Source: SAR202 cluster bacterium (lineage in GTDB: Bacteria; Chloroflexota; Dehalococcoidia; Lucifugimonadales; UBA826). Taken from it: a stretch of DNA of 63,730 bases. The position numbers and the translations under genes were made by a program. The stretch's first letter is position 1; each line of letters begins with the position of its first letter. The notes under the pieces are model-generated. The model had not been told where the DNA came from and made no database searches. It saw only the letters and a program-made list of their open reading frames with translations. The stretch lies in contig VFFS01000051.1 of the NCBI GenBank assembly GCA_009392815.1, positions 1 to 63,730 of the forward strand, read 5' to 3'. This document shows, in pieces, positions 1 through 7,710 of this stretch.

Positions 1-48
1 ACTCGTTACTTTTCGACAGAAATTCAGTTGTTAAGGTGCAAAAAAAAA

Positions 49-66
49 GCCGGGGAAGAACCCCCG
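49..66 (-). terminator. Intrinsic terminator, minus strand
   Basis: Read on the minus strand this is a GC-rich hairpin (5-bp stem, positions 51-55 with 62-66, 6-nt loop) followed at once by nine U residues (complement of the A run at 40-48). No minus-strand gene lies between here and 250, so it ends either a short RNA or the attenuated leader of a gene beyond the left edge. A second small hairpin (66-75) shares base 66 and could compete with it. Confidence 0.75.
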
Positions 67-137
67 ACTGAAGTCAGGTTCCGTATCTTTTTATGTTCAG
101 ATTACGTTACTCATCTCTTTAATTAATGTAAGTATCA

Positions 138-166
138 ATAGTATATCCGGCCACTACTCCAGTCAA
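138..166 (-). promoter_or_regulatory. Probable promoter for a ~90-nt minus-strand transcript
   Basis: The minus strand shows TTGACT (161-166), a 17-bp spacer, then TACTAT (138-143); an overlapping TATACT (140-145) gives a 15-bp spacer. Transcription would start near 131 and run about 90 nt into the terminator at 49-66. Within it lies a five-codon open frame, M-S-N-V-I, with only a weak ribosome site. Promoter plus terminator without a gene suggests a small RNA or an attenuator leader. Confidence 0.5.
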
Positions 167-242
167 TAGTCAATTTGGATGAATTCACAGAGAAATTTTA
201 TTAGTCAAAATCTATGTTGGAGTATCCTTGTGCGGACTAAAG

Positions 243-248
243 TATAAT
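243..248 (+). promoter_or_regulatory. -10 element (TATAAT) before the membrane-protein gene
   Basis: A consensus TATAAT lies just upstream of the 251-820 reading frame. The best -35 (TTGGAG, 217-222) is poorly spaced at 20 bp. If active, the transcript would start near 255, downstream of the GTG at 251, which favours the ATG at 275 as the true start. Confidence 0.45.
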
Positions 249-250
249 CG

Positions 251-820
251 GTGAGTGACCATAAGAGTACGTATATGAACAATACAGATTTATCACAAGG
301 CCTTGTTTCGCAAGGTTTGGAATTGCGTTCCGATGAAGATTTATTGTATTCATCTGATTTTACGGTTCTCACAAATCACAGAATTCTGGTCCCTAATATT
401 GGAAATAGAAGGTTCTCCATGGGGTTATCAGACTGGCAGGAAGCTCCTATTGATGAATCCCTGCCCCCGCAGTTAAAAAATGGTGGAAAGCAAAGTAAAA
501 AACAATTCGGTACCAGGCTTACTGTTATCGGGCTCGCGTTGGTTTTACTGCAAATATTGCCTTTTTACCTAGTTGATCAAAATTTGGTTGGACTACTGGG
601 CCGTTTTTTTGAGGTTATCTATTTTTTGGTTTCTATGTTTTGTCTCACTGTGGGTGTTTATTTTGCACTAGGAAGTTATTTAACTCGGCCACCACATACA
701 ACGGCGCTTTTCGTAATGCCCGGGGGGGAAAAAGACTTGATAGCTTTTTTCCCCGGATGGGATAGCGAAGAGGCGGAGAAAATGGCAAGAGTTTACAGAA
801 GAATTCGCAGAACTTTATAG
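251..820 (+). CDS. Two-TM membrane protein with PH-like flanks
   Basis: Function unknown. The longest frame is 189 aa from GTG at 251, but the consensus -10 box at 243-248 makes ATG 275 (181 aa) the likelier start. A polar N-terminal part (residues 28-70, with an LTNHRI stretch reminiscent of bacterial PH-like domains) is followed by two hydrophobic helices (about 90-108 and 119-143). A C-terminal part ends in an acidic-to-basic amphipathic helix (170-189). The pattern looks like a bacterial PH-like fold split by a membrane hairpin; this is inference from shape, not a firm family match. It stands alone between two putative small-RNA loci. Confidence 0.7.
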   Translation: MSDHKSTYMNNTDLSQGLVSQGLELRSDEDLLYSSDFTVLTNHRILVPNIGNRRFSMGLSDWQEAPIDESLPPQLKNGGKQSKKQFGTRLTVIGLALVLLQILPFYLVDQNLVGLLGRFFEVIYFLVSMFCLTVGVYFALGSYLTRPPHTTALFVMPGGEKDLIAFFPGWDSEEAEKMARVYRRIRRTL

Positions 821-869
821 GCGCCCATGATTCATCCTTTATGAGTATCTGGGATCCCTCTTAATAGTC

Positions 870-980
870 CCTGCGGAGAGAGGGGCAGCGTCTATAGTTA
901 TGTTTGGGCCCGGGCAGGGACCCACAGGACGGGATCTAGAGGAGACCCGCCTGTTGTCTGATAAACGCTCTCTCCGCAGG
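870..980 (-). ncRNA. Structured small RNA, family not identified
   Basis: A perfect 13-bp closing helix (870-882 with 968-980) encloses two adjacent hairpins: 905-911/917-924 (7 bp, one bulged A) and 924-937/943-954 (12 bp, single-base bulges). Short helices (889-891/965-967 and 898-901/961-964) can extend the closing stem towards a three-way junction. The minus strand has a fitting promoter just upstream (TTGACG 1015-1020, 18-bp spacer, TATAAC 991-996), which would start the RNA near 985. On that strand the hairpin loops are pyrimidine-rich (CCUCU and UGCCC). It does not match 5S, SRP, tmRNA or RNase P signatures. A short 6S-like RNA is possible. There is no clear U-tract terminator. Confidence 0.55.
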
Positions 981-990
981 AACTACGAAA

Positions 991-1020
991 GTTATAATAC
1001 TTGTTGTGTGATTCCGTCAA
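991..1020 (-). promoter_or_regulatory. Promoter candidate for the structured RNA
   Basis: The minus strand reads TTGACG (1015-1020), 18 bp, TATAAC (991-996), with an overlapping TATTAT at 994-999. The predicted start near 985 falls a few bases before the 13-bp closing stem, which is why the RNA is assigned to the minus strand. The rest of the 821-1183 gap holds only the ribosome site (AGGAG, 1170-1174) of the next gene. Confidence 0.5.
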
Positions 1021-1183
1021 TATATTTTATGAATATTTTTTCAGTAAATACACATCTTGTTTTCAGGCGAGATCCTATAAATGAATTGAAAGGCAGTTTT
1101 GACTCTCAGGGATGCTTGAAGTAATTTTGCAGTGTATTTGTGGAGGAGATGCGATTGCTTAAAACAGCTAGGAGTGATTTCAG

Positions 1184-2341
1184 ATGATTAAAAGTTTCGG
1201 TAGCTTATATGCGGGTCATGTAGATTTTCCTGACCTCGGTTTTGATGCCACACCCGTTAATGATAGATGGCTGTCTGAGGAGCAGCTCAACACTGTTTAC
1301 AGCAAGGCTGAGGCAATAGCCAAAACTATGGACTCAAATGGGTTTGATATTTTTTGGATGGCTGAACATCATTTTCAACGTGAGGGGTATGAAGTAATAC
1401 CTAATTTAATGCTATTGGCTGTCCATCTCGCTCACATTACCTCCCAAATCAGAATCGGCTGTGGATTTAATATTTCACCTATGTGGCACCCTCTTAGGCT
1501 TGCTGAAGATTATGCGACTGCAGACATCCTGACCAAGGGTCGTGTTGTTTTTGGTGTTGGCAGGGGTTACCACACTAGGGAGGTAGAAGTTTTTGGAAAT
1601 CCCATGATTGATGCAGATGCCAATAGGAATCTATATGAAGAGCAAGTCGAAATAATTAATAAAGCCTTCAATGAGGAATCTTTCAGTCATCATGGTGAAA
1701 ATTATAATATTCCTCCGGATGTACCTTATAGAGGTTACAACCTTGAGAACATAACCGTCGTACCAAGACCTGTAAACAGACCTGTCGAATGCTGGCAACC
1801 GATCGTAAGTGCTAGCGAAAGGGGTCTAGATTTTATGGCCCGACATCATATGAAAGGTATTATCGGTGGGGGCGCTGCCACGGGTGGAGCAAGTGATGAA
1901 GTGATTTATTCTTGGCAGAAAATGCAGGAGAAGTATGGTACCGAAACCGAACTAGGAGGCAATTTGTGTGTCGGTTTCTCTCTTCACATAGCTGAGTCTG
2001 AAGAGAAAGCACTTGAGGAGGCAAGGCCCTTTTTTGAAGAAAATATGAAAATGTTTGCCCCTCTGGGATTTGTTCGCGGCCTTTCAGATGCGCAGATAAA
2101 TGCTTTGGGTAGCGGATCTGCGGCAAAAACAGCCGGACTACCTACCCTTAAACAATCTGTTGAAGCGGGCAACTGGTTGGTAGGGACTCCAGAATCCATT
2201 ACGGAGAAACTAATGAAGCTGCAGGATAGGTATCCTGGACTTGATATGGTTAATGTGGGACAGGTAATTGGCACTCCGCAGGAGGTTATTGAGGAGCAAT
2301 TACAAAGATTTGGAGAGGAAGTAATTCCACATTTCAGTTAA
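1184..2341 (+). CDS. LLM-class flavin-dependent monooxygenase
   Basis: A 385-aa bacterial-luciferase-fold oxidoreductase, expected to use reduced FMN (or F420) and O2 on an unidentified organic substrate. It is a single TIM-barrel domain: AEHHF at 60-64 is the family's N-terminal strand motif, and residues 97-129 (ISPMWHPLRLAEDY onward to GVGRGYH) match the classical LLM substrate/cofactor region. The start is supported by AGGAG nine bases upstream. The gene is followed after 60 bp by a PIG-L deacetylase in the same direction. Expanded families of this enzyme class are known in SAR202-type Chloroflexota, where a role in attacking recalcitrant organic matter has been proposed. The substrate cannot be read from the sequence. 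Confidence 0.9.
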   Translation: MIKSFGSLYAGHVDFPDLGFDATPVNDRWLSEEQLNTVYSKAEAIAKTMDSNGFDIFWMAEHHFQREGYEVIPNLMLLAVHLAHITSQIRIGCGFNISPMWHPLRLAEDYATADILTKGRVVFGVGRGYHTREVEVFGNPMIDADANRNLYEEQVEIINKAFNEESFSHHGENYNIPPDVPYRGYNLENITVVPRPVNRPVECWQPIVSASERGLDFMARHHMKGIIGGGAATGGASDEVIYSWQKMQEKYGTETELGGNLCVGFSLHIAESEEKALEEARPFFEENMKMFAPLGFVRGLSDAQINALGSGSAAKTAGLPTLKQSVEAGNWLVGTPESITEKLMKLQDRYPGLDMVNVGQVIGTPQEVIEEQLQRFGEEVIPHFS

Positions 2342-2401
2342 CTTTGTCGGTGAAGAATTCAAATTTCTTCCCATTTTTTATAGAAAGGGGTTAGTTCAAG
2401 C

Positions 2402-3103
2402 ATGATCCAAATGGATGAATCGAAGAAAGTTTTAGTTATTACTCCTCACCCTGACGATGCTGAAAGCGGCGCGGGCGGCACGATAGCGAAATGGTGCAAA
2501 CAAGGAGCAAATATTGCTCTGGTCGTTTGCACGAATGGTAACAAAGGTACGTCGGATAGAAGTATAGATTCTGTAAAAATAGCAGCTTTACGAAAAGCTG
2601 AACAATCGGCAGCAGGGGAAGTTTTGGGACTGTCTAAGGTTGTATTTTTGAATCATCCCGATCAAGGGCTAGAGGATAGCGAAGAGTTTAGGGCTCAGCT
2701 GGTGAGGGAAATTCGAATTCATAAGCCGGACGTGGTATTAACTATAGACCCAGAACGTAAGTGGATAAGACACCGAGATCATTTCGTTACGGGACGAGTA
2801 AGTTTAGATGCGATTTTCCCATATGCTCGTGATTATCTTGCTTATCCTGAGATGATTGATGAGGGGTTGGAGCCGCATAAGGTGCTAGATGTTCTCTTAT
2901 GGGGATCTGATGACCCTGACACCTACATAGATATTGATGAAAGTTTTGAGACTAAGATGGACGCCCTGTATTGCCACGAGAGTCAGATGAGTCAAAGTAG
3001 AGAGCTGGGTTCTGAAAGGTGGCGTCAAAGGTTTTCTGAATATGGACCAAAGGTAAATGCGAGCCTAGCTGAGCCATTTAAAAGATTGAAAATACGCGGC
3101 TAG
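2402..3103 (+). CDS. PIG-L/LmbE family zinc deacetylase
   Basis: A 233-aa N-acetylglucosaminyl-type deacetylase. The zinc and catalytic motif P-H-P-D-D is at residues 15-19 and the third ligand region HRDH at 124-127, both characteristic of the PIG-L fold. Family members remove acetyl groups from sugar conjugates (GlcNAc-PI, mycothiol or bacillithiol precursors) or from xenobiotic amides. The actual substrate is unknown here, although the window also carries inositol-lipid genes 43 kb away. An AAAGGGG element lies about 12 bases before ATG 2402; a second ATG at 2411 is possible. There is no signal peptide, so it is likely cytoplasmic. Confidence 0.88.
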   Translation: MIQMDESKKVLVITPHPDDAESGAGGTIAKWCKQGANIALVVCTNGNKGTSDRSIDSVKIAALRKAEQSAAGEVLGLSKVVFLNHPDQGLEDSEEFRAQLVREIRIHKPDVVLTIDPERKWIRHRDHFVTGRVSLDAIFPYARDYLAYPEMIDEGLEPHKVLDVLLWGSDDPDTYIDIDESFETKMDALYCHESQMSQSRELGSERWRQRFSEYGPKVNASLAEPFKRLKIRG

Positions 3104-3135
3104 AGTTTCCTACTACATCAACGAATTTTATTTTT

Positions 3136-3795
3136 CTATATTCTTTTGTCGTACCACGACATATATTTTGATGTTGGCAGGGTTCCGGTTTTGTGTTTGG
3201 AAAGTATTTGGCTGATTTCTAATTCCACTTTTTGTTCCAATTGCTCGATCGTTCCGTCGTTATGGGTTACGACGTCGGCAGCGGGCGCTCTATCCTCCCA
3301 CTTCTGTTGACTGGCTAGTCTCTGTTTGGCAGCCTCTTGGTCAAGGTTATTTCTTGCCATAAGCCGGGACATGGCCAATTCGTTATCAGCAGCGAATAGC
3401 CATGTGACGTCACTGAATTGGCCGTAACCTGCCTCGATAAAATTTACTGCTTCCATAAGCCCGATCTCATTGGGGTCCAATGACTGTCTCCAATCCTTCA
3501 TTACCCCGCTTACTTCAGCAAATATGTCGCCAATAGCCTCAGTCAACCGTGCCATTTCTTCTGGCCTACCAAAGACTTTGCCCCCTAGGATCTTTCTGTC
3601 TATGAATCCATCGTCTCCAACTACTGTGTTGCCAAAAGCCTTGACGATTCGATGAAAGGCAGGTTTTTCTGGGTCATACATTCGATGTACCAGTTTGTCA
3701 GCATCGCAGTGTGTGGCTCCTTTCGATTGTAGATATTGGCAGGCAGTGCTTTTACCAGATGCTATAGAGCCTGTAATTCCTATGACCAACGACAC
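3136..3795 (-). CDS. coaE: Dephospho-CoA kinase (CoaE-like)
   Basis: A 219-aa P-loop kinase expected to phosphorylate the 3'-OH of dephospho-CoA, the last step of coenzyme A synthesis. The Walker A segment G-S-I-A-S-G-K-S-T is at 9-17 and the CoaE motif DADKLVH at 31-37. The LID-like region (residues 148-168) is rich in Arg/Lys. The usual H-P motif after helix 3 is replaced by an E-A-I-G-D stretch, so the protein is divergent. It lies downstream of the molybdopterin-subunit gene on the same strand, separated by a 97-bp gap holding a 19-bp perfect inverted repeat. Another P-loop nucleotide kinase is a less likely alternative. Confidence 0.8.
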   Translation of the reverse strand: MSLVIGITGSIASGKSTACQYLQSKGATHCDADKLVHRMYDPEKPAFHRIVKAFGNTVVGDDGFIDRKILGGKVFGRPEEMARLTEAIGDIFAEVSGVMKDWRQSLDPNEIGLMEAVNFIEAGYGQFSDVTWLFAADNELAMSRLMARNNLDQEAAKQRLASQQKWEDRAPAADVVTHNDGTIEQLEQKVELEISQILSKHKTGTLPTSKYMSWYDKRI

Positions 3796-3828
3796 TAAAA
3801 TACCTCTGCTACGGAAAACCGGAGGTTC

Positions 3829-3873
3829 CCTAAACTTGTTAATTCGAATGCAAATCGAATTAACAAGTTTAGG
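3829..3873. repeat. 19-bp perfect inverted repeat, 7-nt loop
   Basis: Arms 3829-3847 and 3855-3873 are perfect reverse complements around the loop ATGCAAA. The site fills most of the gap between the end of the molybdopterin-subunit gene and the start of coaE. Neither side is followed by a T-tract, so it is not a standard terminator. It could be a transcript-stabilising hairpin, a processing site, an operator or a relic of a small mobile element. No second copy was noticed in the window. Confidence 0.9.
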
Positions 3874-3891
3874 CTCAGCTTTCTTAAAGGG

Positions 3892-6132
3892 TTACTTGTT
3901 TTGAATAGCGGCTGTAACTGCAGCAGGATTCATTGGAAGTTCAACCATCCTGACTCCTATCGCATCGTATATTGCGTTGGCGATAGCTGCTAGTGGAGGA
4001 ACGATAGGGACCTCTCCGACTCCACGTACACCATATGGATGAAGTGGATTAGATACTTCCACTATCACCGGTTCTATCATTGGCAAATCTAGAGAGGTAG
4101 GCATTCTGTAATCTAATAGACTGGAATTTACCATTGCCCCTTCATCATTCATAAAATACTCTTCGTTAAGTGCCCAGCCTATTCCTTGGACTACTCCCCC
4201 TTGGATTTGGCCCTCAACATAGTCCGGGTGAATTGCTGTTCCTGCATCCTGGGCGGCCGTATATCGAAGAATCTCAACTTTGCCGGTCTCTGGATCTACC
4301 TCCACATCAACTATATGGGTTGCGAAGGCACTCCCGGGCCCCCTTGGGTCTAGGTTTGCTCTGCCCACGACGGGACCACCAGTATCGGGAAGTTTTGATG
4401 CGAGTTCAGCGAAGGACATCTGGAGTACGGGATCAGCAGAATGTCTGAATTTTCCGTCAACCAGTTCTATATCATCTAAGGATGCTTCCCAGACTTCTGC
4501 CGCTCTTTGCAAAAGTTGTCTTTTGACGTCCTGGGCGGCTTCATAGCTAGCCCAGCCTGTTTTAAAAGCTCCACCACTTCCACCTGTCATTGATGTATAT
4601 CCAATCGTCTCAGTATCGCCAACTTGTGGGTTTATATCCTCTATAGGAATTCCTAGTACTTCCGCGACATGCTGAGCAGCGACAGGTCTCAGTCCTCCAA
4701 TATCCATGGAACCTATGGTTAAGTTAATCGTGCCGTCAAAATTCACGTTGGCTATAGCGCAGGCAGCACCACTACCGTTAATCCAAAATCCTGAAGCAAC
4801 TCCACGTCCCCTTAAGTTTCCGTTTTCTGCTTTTCCGATTGGAGTCGAGTAGTGCGAATGCTCTTTAGCAGCTTGGGCCGTTTCTAAACAACCGATTTTT
4901 GGATTCGTGATGCCGGAGGGTCTCAGGGTCCCCTCTTTGGCCCCATTCATCAACCTGAATTCAATGGGATCTATCCCAAGTTCCTCAGCCAGTTCATCCA
5001 AAAGGGTTTCTGCTGCAAATGACCCAATTGGTGCGCCAGGAGCTCTGTAGGCCGTAGTTTTTGGTTTGTTATCCACTATGTCGTATGCGTCGATTAGAAC
5101 GTTCTCAATGTCGTAAGGTGTAAATATGCAGTTGGCAGCAGCGCCAACTGGTGATCCTGGGAATGCTCCAGCCTCAAATTTCAAATCAGCGTAGGCCGCC
5201 AGTATTTTCCCGTCGTCATCGGTTCCTATTTTCACATTCATATAAGATCCTGATGTTGGCCCGGTAGACTCGAGTACCTCTGCTCTGGTCATTGTCACTT
5301 TAACTGGGGAACCAGATTTTTGAGATAGGAGAGCCGCGATTGGCTCCAGATAGATTGTTGTTTTCCCTCCGAATCCCCCACCGATTTCCATTGGTATCAC
5401 TTTAATGGACGAGTAAGGGATTCCAAGCACGAGTGAAGTTTTGTCTCTTATTTGGAAATGCCCTTGGGAACTACCCCATACAGTGACTCTGTTGTTTGGA
5501 GTCCACCATCCTGTAGCTGAATGCGGTTCGATATAGCCTTGGTGTACCGTTGAAGTTCTAAACTCGCGTTCTGCTACGTGTGTCGCATTTTGGAAACCCT
5601 TTGTAATATCTCCAATTTGCAATTGTGTGTGGCTGGAAATATTGTTTTTGTATTCTTCGTGCAATAGAGGAGCATCATTCGAAATTGCGTCCTCAACTGT
5701 ACTGACCGAGCTCAGAACTTCGTAGTCAACGTTAATGAGATCCAGTGCTTCTTCTGCAGCGTGGCTGCTAGTTGCCGCAATGGCTACGACTGGATGTCCT
5801 TTATATAAAACTTTTGATCCTGCCAAAACATTGTCGGTTTGCTGTTTTAAATTTATTGGGGGACCTGGTACAGCCGCAACTGACTCGTTTTTCTGTGACG
5901 GAAAGTCAGCATTAGTAATGACTGAGTGTACGTCAGGATGTGATTCTGCCTTTGTTGTATCTATAGAGATAATTCGGGCATGTGCGTGCGGACTTCGCAG
6001 AATTCTGCCGTGCAACATGCCTGGAAGATTAGTATCAGCTCCATACAAAGCTTTCCCAGTAACTTTGTCGTAACCGTCATGTCTTATAGGTCTTTTCCCT
6101 ACCGCTGTTTTTGATCCGGGTTGTGAAGCCAT
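3892..6132 (-). CDS. Xanthine-dehydrogenase-family molybdopterin-binding subunit
   Basis: A 746-aa large subunit of a molybdenum hydroxylase (CO dehydrogenase / xanthine dehydrogenase / aldehyde oxidase class). Residues 20-55 form the small a/b hammerhead start (KVTGKALYGAD). The Mo-pterin loop GGGFGGK is at 251-257, AYRAPGAP lies near 360, a Gly-rich Mo-binding stretch (TGGSGGAFK) near 525, and the catalytic Glu is in GVGEVP (about E707). Such enzymes normally need separate 2Fe-2S and FAD subunits; none lies beside it here. A strong GAGGAGAAGG ribosome site precedes ATG 6132. Substrate unknown. Confidence 0.9.
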   Translation of the reverse strand: MASQPGSKTAVGKRPIRHDGYDKVTGKALYGADTNLPGMLHGRILRSPHAHARIISIDTTKAESHPDVHSVITNADFPSQKNESVAAVPGPPINLKQQTDNVLAGSKVLYKGHPVVAIAATSSHAAEEALDLINVDYEVLSSVSTVEDAISNDAPLLHEEYKNNISSHTQLQIGDITKGFQNATHVAEREFRTSTVHQGYIEPHSATGWWTPNNRVTVWGSSQGHFQIRDKTSLVLGIPYSSIKVIPMEIGGGFGGKTTIYLEPIAALLSQKSGSPVKVTMTRAEVLESTGPTSGSYMNVKIGTDDDGKILAAYADLKFEAGAFPGSPVGAAANCIFTPYDIENVLIDAYDIVDNKPKTTAYRAPGAPIGSFAAETLLDELAEELGIDPIEFRLMNGAKEGTLRPSGITNPKIGCLETAQAAKEHSHYSTPIGKAENGNLRGRGVASGFWINGSGAACAIANVNFDGTINLTIGSMDIGGLRPVAAQHVAEVLGIPIEDINPQVGDTETIGYTSMTGGSGGAFKTGWASYEAAQDVKRQLLQRAAEVWEASLDDIELVDGKFRHSADPVLQMSFAELASKLPDTGGPVVGRANLDPRGPGSAFATHIVDVEVDPETGKVEILRYTAAQDAGTAIHPDYVEGQIQGGVVQGIGWALNEEYFMNDEGAMVNSSLLDYRMPTSLDLPMIEPVIVEVSNPLHPYGVRGVGEVPIVPPLAAIANAIYDAIGVRMVELPMNPAAVTAAIQNK

Positions 6133-6441
6133 AAATTTACCTTCTCCTCAGAATCCAGTTAAGTAATATATCTATGATGTTAAAGAACGGTTTTGAACCA
6201 AGCCGAAACTAGGTAATACGTGCCTCAGCTGACTTGTGGCCAATACGGATTGCTTTACCAACATGATCTATGGCGGGATTGTAGCATATATGTAGAGATT
6301 TCTTGTTCGTAATTTGTGCCTGTGTGATATACTTCGCCGGCTTCTTAGGCTGGAATTTCCATTCGCATTTTTGCTTGCCAGATTTATGCAATTAATACTT
6401 TGGATATCGGAAGTATGTTTGATATTGGGGGACTTGGTTAA
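6133..6441. other. 309-bp divergent intergenic region
   Basis: This gap separates the molybdopterin subunit (leftward) from argJ (rightward). It holds the ribosome sites of both genes and a weak promoter candidate for argJ. A 60-codon minus frame inside (6209-6391) has no ribosome site or recognisable protein and is not called. No operator or RNA structure was convincing. Confidence 0.6.
6371..6398 (+). promoter_or_regulatory. Promoter candidate for the arginine operon
   Basis: TTGCTT (6371-6376), a 16-bp spacer and TAATAC (6393-6398) precede argJ by about 45 bp. The boxes match consensus only partly. This is the only plausible promoter seen ahead of argJ-argB-UPF0182-argD-argG. Confidence 0.35.
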
Positions 6442-7647
6442 ATGATTGAAATAGTTAACGGCGGCGGAGTTACATCCGCACAGGGATTTATTGCTGGGGG
6501 AACATATGCCGGTCTCAAGACAGAGACAGATAGCCTGGATTTAGGGATATTGCTGTCTGATCGTCAAGCAAATGCTGCTGCTACATTCACTTCCAACAGT
6601 ATTGAATCTCCATCGGTTACGGCTAGTAGGAAACGGTTAGAGCGAGGGGTGGCCCGCGGTGTAGTGGCGAATAGTGGATGTGCGAACTGTAGTGTAGGGG
6701 ATCAGGGATTTACCGATGCGGAAGAGATGACTAATCTTGCCGGATCACACGTAGGTGTTGATGGAGGAGAACTGTTTGTAGCCAGCACAGGGATGATTGG
6801 TGTGGAACTTCCTATGGCGCTGATTCGTCAAAACGTGACTAATGTTGCTTTGACTTCAGATGGAGGAACTGACTTTGCTCGTTCTCTCATGACGACAGAT
6901 AGCAAGCATAAAGAGAGGGCGGTCTCTTTCGTACATGACGGAGAAACAGTTACCGTGGGTGGTGCCGCTAAAGGCGTGGGTATGATTCACCCGAACATGG
7001 CTACAATGCTTTGTTTCATAACCACAGATGCAAACGTGGATGGGAGCTTTCTACAAGAGGTGCTTTCAGATGCCGTCAACGCTTCGTTCAACATGATTGA
7101 TGTTGATGGTGATCAAAGTACTAACGATACGGTGGTTATCTTGGCGAACGGGGCCTCGGGTACATCCCAGATTTCCGACTCCTCTACAGGGGCTGATCTT
7201 TTGAGGGAGGCGGTTGGCTACATAAGTACAGAACTTGCAAAGGAACTTGTGAGAGATGGGGAAGGGGCTCAGCGGCTCATAGAAGTCACTGTAGAGGGTG
7301 CAGAAACCTTGGCTGAAGCCAGAGTGTCTGCGAGAGAAATAGCATCATCTCTTTTGGTGAAGGCAATGGTGCATGGTAGAGACCCCAACTGGGGGAGATT
7401 GGTAATGGCGTTAGGAAAAAGCGGGATATCTCTGATAGAAAAAAAGGTTGATGTTTTCATCAATGAAATTCACATCGTACATGAAGGGGTCGCCATTCCC
7501 TACTATAAAGAGGCTGTTGTCAGTGCAATGAGTGGGAATGAGATTCCTTTCAGGATATCCTTAAACGTTGGAGAACATTCCGCCACAGCCTGGGGATGTG
7601 ATTTAACCGAGGAATATGTGATTTTTAATTCTGCCTACAGCACCTAA
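6442..7647 (+). CDS. argJ: Glutamate N-acetyltransferase / ornithine acetyltransferase
   Basis: A 401-aa ArgJ that moves acetyl groups from N-acetylornithine to glutamate (and possibly from acetyl-CoA), giving the cyclic arginine pathway. The self-cleavage site is clear: KGVGMIHPNMATML at 177-190, with the nucleophilic Thr at about 188 becoming the N-terminus of the beta chain. The length is typical for the family. A GGGGG element lies ten bases before ATG 6442. It is the first gene of a rightward operon running through argG; argC, argF and argH are not in the window. Confidence 0.95.
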   Translation: MIEIVNGGGVTSAQGFIAGGTYAGLKTETDSLDLGILLSDRQANAAATFTSNSIESPSVTASRKRLERGVARGVVANSGCANCSVGDQGFTDAEEMTNLAGSHVGVDGGELFVASTGMIGVELPMALIRQNVTNVALTSDGGTDFARSLMTTDSKHKERAVSFVHDGETVTVGGAAKGVGMIHPNMATMLCFITTDANVDGSFLQEVLSDAVNASFNMIDVDGDQSTNDTVVILANGASGTSQISDSSTGADLLREAVGYISTELAKELVRDGEGAQRLIEVTVEGAETLAEARVSAREIASSLLVKAMVHGRDPNWGRLVMALGKSGISLIEKKVDVFINEIHIVHEGVAIPYYKEAVVSAMSGNEIPFRISLNVGEHSATAWGCDLTEEYVIFNSAYST

Positions 7648-7710
7648 ATCATAAAGAATTATCCGGAAGTTATTAGTAAATAAGAATTTCCCTGAGGTAT
7701 TAACCAGCAA

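Noticed and set aside
900-1124. A 74-codon plus-strand frame
   Set aside because: It overlaps the highly structured RNA, has no ribosome site and no recognisable protein features.
3837-3866. TTGTTAA and TTAACAA halves in the 19-bp inverted repeat as a Rex operator
   Set aside because: The halves are 17 bases apart instead of four, and belong to a larger perfect palindrome.
3829-3873. The same inverted repeat as an intrinsic terminator
   Set aside because: Neither strand has a T-tract after the hairpin.
6209-6391. A 60-codon minus-strand frame in the divergent gap before argJ
   Set aside because: No ribosome site, composition unlike a protein, and it overlaps the argJ promoter region.
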